A stretch of 64,000 nt of DNA from Candidatus Flexifilum breve (lineage in GTDB: Bacteria > Chloroflexota > Anaerolineae > Aggregatilineales > Phototrophicaceae), in the NCBI GenBank assembly GCA_016717205.1, contig JADKGC010000004.1, forward strand, positions 186,001 to 250,000, in the 5' to 3' direction. The notes under the pieces were generated by a model. It was not told the DNA's origin. It did no database searches and was given only the letters and a program-made list of their open reading frames with translations. The translations under genes and the position numbers were made by a program. Of the stretch, positions 35,068-43,163 are shown one piece after another. Within the stretch, counting starts at the first letter, position 1, and each line of letters opens with the position of its first letter.

Positions 35068-36573
35068 TTGGAGAACAAATTACAGGAACTCAAAACACGG
35101 CTGCTCGAATACTCCGACTTAAGCTTCGTCGGCGCGGTTCTCGGCTGGGATCAATCGACGTATATGCCGCCCGCCGGCGCGGAGGCGCGCGCGCGGCAGA
35201 GCAGCCTCGTCGGCAAACTGGCCTTTGAGCGATTGGTCGATCCGGCGGTCGGCCATCTGCTGGATGATCTGCGCCCATACGAGGAAAGCCTGCCGTACGA
35301 TCACGACGATGCCGCGCTCATCCGCAATGCACGGCGCAGCTACGAACGCTATGTCAAAGTCCCGGTGAATCTCGTCGGCGAACTGCTCGAACATACCGCC
35401 CTCACCTATTCCAAGTGGGCGGAGGCGCGTCCGGCCAACGATTGGGCGCGGATGGAACCCCTGCTCGAAAAGACGCTCGATCTCAGCCGCCGCTACGCTG
35501 AATGTTTCCCCGGCTACGACCACATCGCCGACCCGCTGATCGACATGGCGGATTACGGCATGAAGGCACAGGATGTGCGCCGCGTGTTCGCGGAACTGCG
35601 CGAAGGGCTCGTGCCGCTGGTCAAGGCGATCACATCCCAAGCGCCGACCGACGACTCCTTCATCTACAGCCAGTACCCGCAGGCGGCCCAGCTCGCGTTC
35701 GGCGAGAAGATCATCAAGCAGTATGGCTATGACTTCCAGCGCGGGCGGCAGGACTTGACGCATCACCCGTTCATGACCAAGTTTGCGTGGGGTGATGTGC
35801 GCATCACCACGCGCGTCCGCGAGGATGACGTGCGTGACGCGCTCTTCAGCACGCTGCATGAGGCGGGGCACGCGCTCTATGAGATGGGCATCAATCCGGC
35901 GTACGAAGGCACGTCGCTGGATGGCGGCACGTCAGCAGGCGTGCATGAGAGCCAGTCGCGTCTGTGGGAGAACATCGTCGGGCGCAGCCGCGAATTCTGG
36001 GATCACTACTATCCCGACCTGCAAGCGGCCTTCCCCGATCAACTGCGCGGCGTGACCGTTGACCAGTTCCACCGCGCCATCAACAAAGTGACGCCGTCGC
36101 TCATCCGCGTGGATGCCGACGAAGTGACCTATAACCTGCACGTGATGATTCGCTTTGACATCGAATTGGCGCTGCTGGAAGGCTCGCTGGCGATCAAGGA
36201 CCTGCCGGAGATGTGGAACAGCCGCTATGCCAGCGATCTCGGCGTGACAGCGCCGGATCACCGCGACGGCGTGCTGCAAGACGTGCACTGGTACGGCGGG
36301 CTGATTGGTGGGGCGTTCCAGGGCTACACACTCGGTAACCTGTTGAGCGCGCAGTTCTACAGCAAGGCGCTGGAAGCACATCCGCAGATCCCCAGCGAGA
36401 TCGGGCAGGGCAAGTTCGACACGCTGCACGCATGGCTGAAGGCGAACATCTATCAGCACGGCAGCAAGTTCACCGCGCCGGAACTGGTGCAGCGCGTGAC
36501 CGGCGGCAGTTTGCAGGTGCAGCCGCTACTGAACTATCTGCGCACGAAGTACGGGGCGCTGTATACCCTGTAG
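35068..36573 (+). CDS. Carboxypeptidase Taq-type (M32) metallopeptidase
   Basis: 501 residues from TTG 35068, supported by AGAAGAGG just upstream. The M32 motifs are present: zinc helix LHEAGHALYEMG (HEAGH at 264-268) and the downstream HESQSRLWEN (293-302) providing the third ligand and surrounding helix. The early GWDQSTYMPPAGAEAR is typical of this family, as is the closing IYQHGSKFTAPELV. It is cytosolic and removes C-terminal residues from peptides, probably together with the M42 enzymes encoded downstream. Confidence 0.93.
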   Translation: MENKLQELKTRLLEYSDLSFVGAVLGWDQSTYMPPAGAEARARQSSLVGKLAFERLVDPAVGHLLDDLRPYEESLPYDHDDAALIRNARRSYERYVKVPVNLVGELLEHTALTYSKWAEARPANDWARMEPLLEKTLDLSRRYAECFPGYDHIADPLIDMADYGMKAQDVRRVFAELREGLVPLVKAITSQAPTDDSFIYSQYPQAAQLAFGEKIIKQYGYDFQRGRQDLTHHPFMTKFAWGDVRITTRVREDDVRDALFSTLHEAGHALYEMGINPAYEGTSLDGGTSAGVHESQSRLWENIVGRSREFWDHYYPDLQAAFPDQLRGVTVDQFHRAINKVTPSLIRVDADEVTYNLHVMIRFDIELALLEGSLAIKDLPEMWNSRYASDLGVTAPDHRDGVLQDVHWYGGLIGGAFQGYTLGNLLSAQFYSKALEAHPQIPSEIGQGKFDTLHAWLKANIYQHGSKFTAPELVQRVTGGSLQVQPLLNYLRTKYGALYTL

Positions 36574-36594
36574 TTGCCGACCCCATCCCTGCCC

Positions 36595-36662
36595 CTCCCC
36601 GAATTCAGGGAGGGGAGACAGATAAGAGCGTTTGTATAGGGACGAGGCATGCCTCGTCTCAG
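36595..36662. repeat. Two dispersed repeats side by side
   Basis: CCCCTCCCCGAATTCAGGGA-GGGG (36594-36617) followed by GTATAGGGACGAGGCATGCC-TCGTC (36634-36658). Confidence 0.75.
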
Positions 36663-36699
36663 TCTTTTCAAGACCGCACTCCATATGAGCAGGGTGCGG

Positions 36700-37104
36700 T
36701 TACAGCTCCCCGCGCTTGCGTTTCATATCGATGTCGCGCCCGAGTTCGTCGAGCAAATCGTTACCATCCGTGTCCAGCCGAATCTTGAGTCCGCCGACCC
36801 AGCGCGCGGCGAGGTTATACGCCCACGCTAGCAGCGCCGTGCTGATGTCCCCGAAGATCGCCGCCATCGCAATGCCGACAAAGTAAAAGCACAGCAGGCT
36901 GATCGGACTCACCCCGGCGAACAGCGAGAGATCGATGGGGTTGCTGTTGACGGTCGCGTTGGTGGTGATGCTGTTCATGAACGGCGCGAAAAACAGCACC
37001 TGCATGGCCAGCGAGAGTAAGCCGAAGATGGTGAAGAAGATCGCGTAGGCAATGGCACCCACGCGAAAGGCCGAGCCGACATCGATTCTGGTGATGGTCC
37101 TCAA
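36700..37104 (-). CDS. Small membrane protein, DUF3566-like
   Basis: 134 residues if started at TTG 37104 (AGAGAGGA eight bases upstream); a GTG 12 codons earlier overlaps the preceding gene. A short start MRTITRIDVGSAFRVG leads into hydrophobic helices at about 15-40 and 65-95. The tail is basic (GLKIRLDTDGNDLLDELGRD, ending KRKRGEL). The opening (RIDVGSAFRVGAIAYAIFF) resembles the DUF3566 pattern. Function unknown. It follows the zinc-ribbon gene by 14 bases, so the two are co-transcribed. Confidence 0.62.
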   Translation of the reverse strand: MRTITRIDVGSAFRVGAIAYAIFFTIFGLLSLAMQVLFFAPFMNSITTNATVNSNPIDLSLFAGVSPISLLCFYFVGIAMAAIFGDISTALLAWAYNLAARWVGGLKIRLDTDGNDLLDELGRDIDMKRKRGEL

Positions 37105-37118
37105 GGGGAATGTCCTCT

Positions 37119-37310
37119 CTACAGTTCGCTGCAATCCCACATGAAACCGCAGCGATCACAGCGCACTTTGCACGCCCGGCGCACCGTGGGTGCGTCGCAG
37201 GCGGGGCAGACCGTCGACAGGCTGTAATTGGGCAGCGGCAGCGGCGTCAACGAGACGCGCAGCGGCGGACGGTCAGACATCGGTTCTGATTTTGGCGATT
37301 GCTCAGCCAT
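37119..37310 (-). CDS. Small zinc-ribbon protein
   Basis: 63 residues from ATG 37310. A Pro-rich N-terminus is followed by a zinc ribbon: CPACDAPTVRRACKVRCDRCGFMWDC, given here as the Cys pairs CPAC, CKVRC, CDRC and a last Cys. The pattern (CxxC...CxxC with extra Cys) is a common rubredoxin-like knuckle of archaeal/bacterial small proteins. Function unknown. The frame is open far upstream because it runs into the transposase remnant, so the longer reading is rejected. Confidence 0.6.
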   Translation of the reverse strand: MAEQSPKSEPMSDRPPLRVSLTPLPLPNYSLSTVCPACDAPTVRRACKVRCDRCGFMWDCSEL

Positions 37311-37379
37311 CTTCGCTGTCCATTCACTACTTGTTACGCTCACGGACACGCAGAAGCATGTCCGCAAATCAAAGAGTTT

Positions 37380-37428
37380 ACCCCACCCCCAGCCCCTCCC
37401 CGAATTCGGCTGAGGAGAGGGCACGTTT
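37380..37428. repeat. Left palindromic repeat beside the transposase remnant
   Basis: CCCTCCCCGAATTCGGCTGA-GGAGAGGG; its inverted copy CCTCTCCTCAGCCGAATTCG-GGGAGGGG is at 38592-38618 on the other side. Outside these, the GGACACGCAGAAGC(A/G)TGTCC element also occurs on both sides (37344, 38729). Confidence 0.75.
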
Positions 37429-38516
37429 TCAAGTGAGCCGTGTGTCTGGGATAAAGGTAAAGCCCAGACACACGGTATGCCGTTGAACGACTTGCGCGAA
37501 GTAACGCAGTCCTTCCCGAAAGAGACTCCACAAGCGCCGGAAAGCACCGTTGGGGCGACGGACCAGGGGTTGGGCGCAACCTGCCGCGACCGCTTGACGC
37601 CGAGGCGACCATCCAAGTGTAGGCAATGGCCAAGAGAATGAGCAGGTTCGCGACGTGGTGGGGAGAACGTAGGCGACTGTCGCCCCAATGCCAACCGCCA
37701 CTTTTCAGGTCACGAAAACTTTGCTCCTGCCAATTGCGCCGCGCATACTCGTATCCGGTGAGCCGTTCATCATTAGTCACCAGCGCCCACGGTTCGTCGT
37801 AACCAACGCCCCACAATGCCCGAGCGTGCGCCTCAATCCGTCCCCGCTGCTTGAAGACCCGACCCGCCTGCCTCCACACCTCGCCCGGTTGGACTTGGCG
37901 AGCGATGCGATAGTCGGCATCTTCAGTCACGATTTTAGTCTGACAGGTTACGCGGAACAGATAGCGCCAGCCTAAGGCTTCGACCACCCGGCATAAGGCG
38001 GGCGAACAGCCAATCCCCCGGTCGGCTAAGACGAGGACCGACGCCAGATCGCCGATGCCTGCTTTCACCGCTTGCAGTAAGGCGCGAATCATCCCAACTT
38101 GTCCCTCGGCCGGATACGCTGCTTCGCTGTTGGCTCGGTAGGTGCGCCACGCTAACGGCAAACAGCGTCCTTGCCACGCCACTCCCACCAGCATGACCCC
38201 AATCCGGTCGTGGAGCTTCGTTTCATCCACGAGCAACGTGATCTCTGCGCCCCCGACACAACTCACCACCCAGCGACTCCAGGCCTCGAAAAACGCCCCA
38301 AGTCCACCGCCTCGTTGTCCAACCAGCGCCGAAACCGCCGGCGGTGCTTTCCACTTGCTCTCCACAGCTGGTGGCTTGGGCATTGCCCTTGCTGGCAGCT
38401 TTTGCCTGTATCACCCCGTAGCTAAACAGCGCCACATTCGCTCGTTGCCAACTATTGAAACCCGGTAAATGGGCTGACAACAGTCTCTCCCATTGGTACA
38501 GTAATGGATAGTTCAT
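37429..38516 (-). pseudogene. Transposase remnant, IS4-type DDE fold, multiple frameshifts
   Basis: Starts MNYPLLYQWERLLSAHLPGF (minus, from 38516) and ends VCLGFTFIPDTRLT (stop 37429-37431). The middle frame (38383-37600) shows the DDE residues: LLVDETKLHD, VLADRGIG and NWQEQSFRDLKS. At least four frame changes are needed: near AAAA at about 38395, near TTTTT at about 38290, and near 37608 and 37580. Each repair restores family-like sequence (for example QLWRASGKHRRRFRRWLDNE, and NGAFRRLWSLFREGLRYF). The insertion is bounded by inverted copies of the local GC-rich repeat. The clustered indels suggest a dead copy, but sequencing error at homopolymers is possible. Exact terminal repeats of the IS are not identified. 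Confidence 0.82.
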
Positions 38517-38591
38517 CGCTCATACTCGGTTTGCTTGGTCGCTACCAGTGTGAACGATGAACTCCCTGCTTTTCAACCCCTTTCCCAAACA

Positions 38592-38755
38592 TGTCCTCTC
38601 CTCAGCCGAATTCGGGGAGGGGAGCCAGCAGACGACTGTTTTCACCCCTCTCCCCGCTTGCGTGGGAGAGGGGCAGGGGTGAGGGGGAACTCGAATTACT
38701 GAACCTTTCAGTCACGTAAATCATTTGCGGACACGCAGAAGCGTGTCCCGACAAA
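38592..38755. repeat. Right repeat block beside the transposase remnant
   Basis: CCTCTCCTCAGCCGAATTCG-GGGAGGGG (38592-38618), then CCCCTCTCCCCGCTTGCGTG-GGAGAGGGG (38646-38674), then GCGGACACGCAGAAGCGTGT-CC (38726-38747). Confidence 0.75.
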
Positions 38756-38776
38756 GTTCTGGCAAATCAGCCAAAA

Positions 38777-38814
38777 TAAAAAAGACACTCCCCCATTATA
38801 GGGGAATGTCTTGA
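38777..38814 (-). terminator. Terminator of tRNA-Cys
   Basis: On the minus strand GACATTCCCC-TATAAT-GGGGGAGTGTC is followed by TTTTTTATTTT. Confidence 0.88.
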
Positions 38815-38885
38815 AGGCGACGACCGGATTCGAACCGGTGATCAAGCTTTTGCAGAGCTTTGCCTTGCCACTTGGCCACGTCGCC
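38815..38885 (-). tRNA. tRNA-Cys (anticodon GCA)
   Basis: Reading leftward from 38885: acceptor GGCGACG pairs with CGTCGCC, followed by discriminator T as expected for tRNA-Cys. The D arm GCC..GGC, anticodon stem AAGCT/AGCTT with loop CTGCAAA (anticodon GCA), short variable loop and T arm ACCGG-TTCGAAT-CCGGT all fit. The length is 71 bases and CCA is not encoded. A strong terminator follows directly. Confidence 0.95.
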
Positions 38886-39030
38886 GAGGTAGAAAAACAG
38901 TATAGCGGATGGTGTTACCGCTGACAAGGCTGGATTGGTCCGCTGGAGCGGGAGCGACGCGTGATCGGGAACGGACGGCGCGCGGAGTCGCGACTTGCAT
39001 CACTGCGCAAAAGCCGCCACAATACAAGCT

Positions 39031-39864
39031 ATGACAGACGAAACGACACGCCTCCCCGCAGGCGACAACGAACCCGTAGAACCCGCCGATCCCGGGGCTG
39101 AACCCGAGGATGCGGCTGAACCGTTGATTGATCCGCCGGATGTGGCTGACTCGTTCAACGAGCCGCTGCTCGAACTCGCCGCGCCGGATTGGAGCATCTA
39201 TTCGCCAGATAGCAGCGGGCAGGATATCGACGCGGCGTTGGCGGCTGTCGCCGCGCTGAGCGAACCCGTCACTCGGCAGGAAGCCGAAGAGATCGCCCTC
39301 GATGCCGCGCCGCGCAAGCGGGCGAGCGCGTATGCGCCGCAGCTCGCTATGCCGCCGCTGTCGCGCCTCAAGCGTGGGCAGCTTGGCTCGGGCGTCCCGG
39401 GGCTGCTGCTGATCGGCTTGGGCGCGTGGCTCACGCTGACCACGACGTCCGGCGGCAGCATCGATCCCCAGATACTAACCGTTGCCATCATCGGCGGGGC
39501 GGCGCTCGCACTGGTGGCCTACTGGCTCGGTGCGGGGCGCTGGTCGCGCGGGACACTGCTGTTCGGCTTGCTGATCGCGCTCACGCTGGCGGTCGGGGTT
39601 GCTATGCTGCAATCGGTGAGCTTCTACCCGCTGATCTTCGCCGCCCTCGGCGTCGGCTTGATCGGTGCGGGGGTGTTGGCCCGTCCCGTCGAGCGCCGCG
39701 CGTTCATCCCCGGCCTGCTGCTGATCCTGGGTGGGGCGGCGGGGCTGCTGGAAAGCCTCGGCATTGTGCCGCCGATTCAACTATCCGCGGCGACCGTCAT
39801 GCTGCCGGTGGTGGCGGTGCTCATCGTCATTTTGCTGATTCTGCCGCGTCTGCGCCGCCGTTAG
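39031..39864 (+). CDS. Multi-pass membrane protein with long acidic N-terminal region
   Basis: 277 residues from ATG 39031; an upstream in-frame ATG at 38995 is too close to the tRNA and has no ribosome binding site. Residues 1-100 are acidic and low complexity (EPVEPADPGAEPED, ESxDVADSFNEP), then a basic patch (APRKRASAYAPQ). Residues 125-275 hold five or six transmembrane helices with the pattern GVPGLLLIGLGAWLTL and FIPGLLLILGGAAGLLES, reminiscent of LiaI/LiaF-type helices. It may be an envelope stress or scaffold protein. It is followed after six bases by the GT4 gene, suggesting an operon. Confidence 0.66.
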   Translation: MTDETTRLPAGDNEPVEPADPGAEPEDAAEPLIDPPDVADSFNEPLLELAAPDWSIYSPDSSGQDIDAALAAVAALSEPVTRQEAEEIALDAAPRKRASAYAPQLAMPPLSRLKRGQLGSGVPGLLLIGLGAWLTLTTTSGGSIDPQILTVAIIGGAALALVAYWLGAGRWSRGTLLFGLLIALTLAVGVAMLQSVSFYPLIFAALGVGLIGAGVLARPVERRAFIPGLLLILGGAAGLLESLGIVPPIQLSAATVMLPVVAVLIVILLILPRLRRR

Positions 39865-39870
39865 CTGATC

Positions 39871-40941
39871 GTGCGCCTCGCCATCGATGCTAGCCGGACG
39901 ACGGTCGCCCGCGTCACGGGGACGGAGCGCTATGCGCTGGAAATCATCCGCGCGGTGCTGCGTTACAACACTGAGCACCAGATCACGCTGTATTTTCGCG
40001 ATCAGCCGTCCGCCGATCTCTTCCCCGGCGCGGACTGCCGCATCATTCCGTATCCCCGCGCGTGGACGCATCTGCGGCTCGCTGCCGAACTCTTCAAAGA
40101 TCGACCCGACGCGCTGTGGACGCCTGCGCATACCCTGCCGTTCGTCTTCCCCGGCAAGGGAATCATGACCGTGCATGACCTGGGCTACAAGTATTTTCCC
40201 GAAGCGCACACGCCGAATCAGCGGCGCTACCTCGATCTGTCGACGCGCTGGAGCGCGAGCCGCGCCCGTGTGATTTTCGCGGACAGCCGCGCGACTGCCG
40301 ACGATTTGCAGCGCTTCTACCGCACATCACCGGGCAAAATCCGCGTCGTGTATCCCGGCGTCGATGCGCCGCCGATTGGGGATGTGACCGCCGCGCGCAA
40401 AAAGTATCATTTGCCAGAACGCTACTTCTTGTTTCTAGGGACACTTCAGCCACGCAAAAACATCCAGCGGATTGTGCAGGCGTTTCAGCAGTGGCGGAAA
40501 ACGCGGCCGAAGGACGATCCGACCGGGCTGGTGCTGGCGGGCAACCCCGGCTGGCTGTTCGATGCGGCGTGGATTGTTGGCGCGGAACATATCTACATGC
40601 CGGGCTTCGTCGACGACGCCGATAAAGGCGCGCTGTATGCGGGAGCGCTGGGGCTCGTCTTCCCGACGCTCTACGAAGGCTTCGGCTTCCCGATTCTCGA
40701 GGCGATGCTGTGCGGTACGCCTGTGATCGCGTCGACCACGTCGAGCCTGCCGGAACTGGCGGGCGACGCCGCGCTGCTGGTCGATCCGCTGGATGTGATG
40801 GCGATTGCCGACGCGTTGGAGCGTCTGAGCACGGATGACTCCCTGCGCGCACGCCTGATCGCGGCGGGCAGGCCGCAGGCGCAGCAGTTTACGTGGGATC
40901 GCGCCGCCGAAGCCGTGCTAAATGCCCTAGAAGATGTATAA
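39871..40941 (+). CDS. GT4-family glycosyltransferase
   Basis: 356 residues from GTG 39871. GT-B features are MRLAIDASRTTVARVTGTER, MTVHDLGYKYFPE, the hinge YFLFLGTLQPRKNIQRIV, and the nucleotide-sugar site VFPTLYEGFGFPILEAMLCG (E-x7-E) followed by SSLPELAGDAALLVDP. It is a retaining transferase of the mannosyl/rhamnosyl type. The acceptor is unknown. The gene follows a membrane protein after six bases, and a GT9 gene lies 167 bases downstream across a repeat. Confidence 0.92.
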   Translation: MRLAIDASRTTVARVTGTERYALEIIRAVLRYNTEHQITLYFRDQPSADLFPGADCRIIPYPRAWTHLRLAAELFKDRPDALWTPAHTLPFVFPGKGIMTVHDLGYKYFPEAHTPNQRRYLDLSTRWSASRARVIFADSRATADDLQRFYRTSPGKIRVVYPGVDAPPIGDVTAARKKYHLPERYFLFLGTLQPRKNIQRIVQAFQQWRKTRPKDDPTGLVLAGNPGWLFDAAWIVGAEHIYMPGFVDDADKGALYAGALGLVFPTLYEGFGFPILEAMLCGTPVIASTTSSLPELAGDAALLVDPLDVMAIADALERLSTDDSLRARLIAAGRPQAQQFTWDRAAEAVLNALEDV

Positions 40942-40949
40942 AGAAAGTG

Positions 40950-41080
40950 CTTAACGCAAAGGCACGAAGACGCAAAGGCGCAAAGGAAAGGGTAAAAATG
41001 CGCTTTCACTGTCAACTGCCTGTTGTGTCGTGTAGACTTTTGCTTGGCGTCTTCGCGACTTGGCGTCTTTGCGTTAGGCT
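40950..41080. repeat. Inverted pair of AACGCAAAGGC/GCGTCTTTGCGTT repeats
   Basis: CTTAACGCAAAGGCACGAAG (from 40950) is inverted to TGGCGTCTTTGCGTTAGGCT (41061-41080), with matching intermediate blocks. A similar element, CCTAACCGCAGAGAGCGCAG... with CTCTGCGCTCTTTGCG, lies at 60390-60468. Confidence 0.75.
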
Positions 41081-41108
41081 TTTTCTTGTTCTTTGTCTGA
41101 GTTGATGA

Positions 41109-42377
41109 ATGTCCCAACGAGTTTTGATTATCCAGTTAGCCGATATTGGCGACCTGATCCTCTCCACGCCCGCGATCAGTGCGCTGCGTGAGGCGCATCC
41201 CGACGCGCAGATCGCCGTGCTGACGACGCGGCACGCCGCGCCCATCCTCGATCCGACGCTCGTCGATGAAGTGATCACTTTCGACAAGCACACGTTTGAC
41301 AGCCCGAAGGCCATGCTCCAGCCCGCGAATGCGGTCGCGCTGCTCAAGCTGGCGGGACGCCTGCGGCGCGGTCGCTATGACACGCTGCTGTTCTTCCACC
41401 ACTTCACCACACGCTTCGGCACGCTCAAGTTTGCGGGGCTGGCGCTGGCATCGGGTGCAGGGCGACGCGTCGGCTTGGAGAACGGGCACGGCTTCTTTTT
41501 GACCGAACGCATCACGGATGAAGGGTTCGGCGCGCGGCATCAGGCGCAGTATTGGCTAGATGTGGTCGCGCGGGTCGGGGCATCGAACGCGCCGCGCCCG
41601 GCACAGGTAGCGACCTCACCTCACCCCCCAGTCCCCTCTCCGAGCGGAGAGGGGGAGCAGTCCCCTCTCACCTGGGAGAGGGGATATAGGGGTGAGGTTG
41701 ATGCACTCCTCATCGCTCTCCACGCGGGCAGCGGCGGATTCAGCCTCGCGCGGCGCTGGGAAGCAGAGAAGTTCGCCGCTGTCGCCGACGCACTGATCGA
41801 GCGGCACCACGCGCAGATCGTGCTGGTGGGCGGCAAAGCGGACGATTCACCTGCCGTAATCGCGGCAATGAGACAGACGCCGCTCGATTTGACGGGCAAA
41901 ACGACCCTGCCCGAACTGGCGGGCTTCCTGAAACAGTGCGATCTGTTCATTGGCGCGGATTCGGGTGTCATGCATCTCGCGGCGGCGGCGGGGACTCCGG
42001 TTGTGGCGGTGTTTGGTCCGAGCAACGCAGCGGCATGGAGCCTGTGGGGTGTGCCGCAGACATTGGTGCGCAGCGCGCCGGAATGTTCGCCCTGCAGCTA
42101 CGTTGGGCATGAACTTGGCTTGCGCAACGGGTGCGCGGCGCGGACGTGCATGCGCATGATCACGCCGGAACAGGTGATCGCCGCGGCGGAGACGATGTTA
42201 ACGACCACCTCACCCCTAAATCCCCTCTCCGTGGGGCGAGGGGACTTGGACAGTACTTATCCCCTCGCCCTTGGAAGAGGGGGGTGGGGGGTGAGTTTGA
42301 TCGTCGTTACCCCGAGCATCTGTACATTCTTGGCATTCCGGTCAGCCGCATCACCTACGCGCAGTGGATGGACTTGA
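41109..42377 (+). CDS. GT9-family glycosyltransferase (ADP-heptose:LPS heptosyltransferase-like) containing an in-frame repeat
   Basis: 422 residues as read. The N-domain has VLIIQLADIGDLILSTPAI, HPDAQIAVLTTRHAAPIL and the later donor site GADSGVMHLAAAAGTPVVAVFGP (D-x3-V/M-H). GT9 enzymes transfer ADP-heptose. A stretch encoding TSPHPPVPSPSGEGEQSPLT (nt 41619-41698, an imperfect palindrome) is not part of the family fold and lies between two otherwise continuous family segments (RPAQ.. and VDALLIALHAGSGG). The C-terminus beyond about VIAAAETMLT is also replaced by a second repeat (42208-42295) and reads into the next gene. The natural stop has apparently been lost. Activity is plausible, since the insert sits between domains. 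Confidence 0.85.
   Translation: MSQRVLIIQLADIGDLILSTPAISALREAHPDAQIAVLTTRHAAPILDPTLVDEVITFDKHTFDSPKAMLQPANAVALLKLAGRLRRGRYDTLLFFHHFTTRFGTLKFAGLALASGAGRRVGLENGHGFFLTERITDEGFGARHQAQYWLDVVARVGASNAPRPAQVATSPHPPVPSPSGEGEQSPLTWERGYRGEVDALLIALHAGSGGFSLARRWEAEKFAAVADALIERHHAQIVLVGGKADDSPAVIAAMRQTPLDLTGKTTLPELAGFLKQCDLFIGADSGVMHLAAAAGTPVVAVFGPSNAAAWSLWGVPQTLVRSAPECSPCSYVGHELGLRNGCAARTCMRMITPEQVIAAAETMLTTTSPLNPLSVGRGDLDSTYPLALGRGGWGVSLIVVTPSICTFLAFRSAASPTRSGWT
41619..41698. repeat. Palindromic repeat inserted in frame inside the GT9 gene
   Basis: CCTCACCCCCCAGTCCCCTC at the left is matched by GAGAGGGGATATAGGGGTGA-GG at the right, with an inner CTCTCCGAGCGGAGAG hairpin. The reading frame stays open through it. 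It is the same family as the intergenic GC-rich repeats. Confidence 0.85.
42208..42295. repeat. Palindromic repeat at the GT9/WecG junction
   Basis: CCTCACCCCTAAATCCCCTC left arm and GGAAGAGGGGGGTGGGGGGT-GAG right arm flank a centre of about 40 bases. It replaces the 3' end of the GT9 gene and contains the GTG (42284) and purine-rich ribosome binding site that start the WecG gene. Confidence 0.8.
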
Positions 42378-43039
42378 TCGACTCGTGGGTGCAGGCCAAA
42401 GATCGGCTGCATCATGTGTGTACGGTCAACCCGGAAATGCTGATGATCGCGCAGCAGGACGTGAACTTTCGTAACATTCTGAAGCGCGTCGACTTGACCG
42501 TGCCCGATGGCGTCGGACTGCTGTGGGCGGCGCGGCGCATCGGTCAGCCGATTCCCGAGCGCGTGACCGGATCGGATGGTGTGCCGCGGATTGCCAAAGA
42601 AGCAGCATTGCGCGGCTGGAAGCTGTTCCTGCTGGGCGCGGCGGACGGCGTTGCGGACCAAGCGGCCAACATCCTGCGCGACCAGAATCCCGGTTTACAG
42701 ATCGTCGGGACGTACGCGGGCAGTCCGAAGTGGGAAGAGGAAGATCGGCTGGTGGACATGGTCAACGCCAGCGGCGCCGATATTCTGCTCGTCGCCTACG
42801 GCGCGCCGGAGCAGGACAAGTGGATCGCCCGCAACGCGCCGCGCCTCAACGTGAGCATGGCGATGGGCATCGGCGGCACGCTCGACTTTGTCGCGGGCAT
42901 CATCCCACGCGCGCCGCTGCGCTGGCAGAAGCTCGGCTTGGAATGGCTCTACCGCTTATACTTGCAGCCGTGGCGCATCAAGCGGATGCTGCGCCTGCCG
43001 CGTTTTGTGCTGGCGGTGCTGCGCCGAGGGGCAAACTAG
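42284..43039 (+). CDS. WecG/TagA/CpsF-family glycosyltransferase
   Basis: 251 residues if started at GTG 42284. Longer in-frame starts (from 42131) encode unrelated repeat sequence. The family core begins YILGIPVSRITYAQWMDLID and contains VCTVNPEMLMIAQQD, LTVPDGVGLLWAARRIG, ERVTGSDGVP and GWKLFLLGAADGVADQAA. It also has ILLVAYGAPEQDKWIA and MGIGGTLDFVAG. WecG/TagA enzymes add N-acetylmannosaminuronic acid or ManNAc to undecaprenyl-linked GlcNAc. A UDP-HexNAc 6-dehydrogenase is encoded at 17837-19153 and could supply such uronates. The upstream repeat provides the start region, which is unusual. Confidence 0.9.
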   Translation: MGGEFDRRYPEHLYILGIPVSRITYAQWMDLIDSWVQAKDRLHHVCTVNPEMLMIAQQDVNFRNILKRVDLTVPDGVGLLWAARRIGQPIPERVTGSDGVPRIAKEAALRGWKLFLLGAADGVADQAANILRDQNPGLQIVGTYAGSPKWEEEDRLVDMVNASGADILLVAYGAPEQDKWIARNAPRLNVSMAMGIGGTLDFVAGIIPRAPLRWQKLGLEWLYRLYLQPWRIKRMLRLPRFVLAVLRRGAN

Positions 43040-43163
43040 GGATGCAAACCCCCTCACCCCAACCCCTCTCCCACGCAAGCGGGGAGAGGGGCGAATTTGC
43101 GCGGGATGCTGTCTCCCCTCCCTGAATTCGGGGAGGGGCCGGGGGTGGGGTCGGATTTGGGGC
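43040..43163. repeat. Two GC-rich palindromic repeats between WecG and the sugar kinase
   Basis: CCCCTCTCCCACGCAAGCGG-GGAGAGGGG (43065-43093) followed by CTCCCCTCCCTGAATTCGGG-GAGGGG (about 43112-43137) and a GGGGTGGGGTCGG tail. Third repeat block within 1.6 kb of this operon. Confidence 0.8.

Noticed and set aside
37119..37694. A 191-codon frame joining the zinc-ribbon protein to upstream sequence
   Set aside because: The upstream part is the out-of-frame 3' end of the transposase remnant and repeat sequence; the real gene is the last 63 codons.
37429..38516. Programmed -1 frameshifting of the transposase
   Set aside because: At least four frame changes in different places are needed, and no single slippery heptamer with a stimulatory structure explains them. 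Decay or sequencing error fits better.
42131..42283. Longer N-terminus of the WecG-type gene
   Set aside because: The extra residues are encoded by the GC-rich repeat and by the end of the GT9 gene in another frame; the family core starts after 42284.
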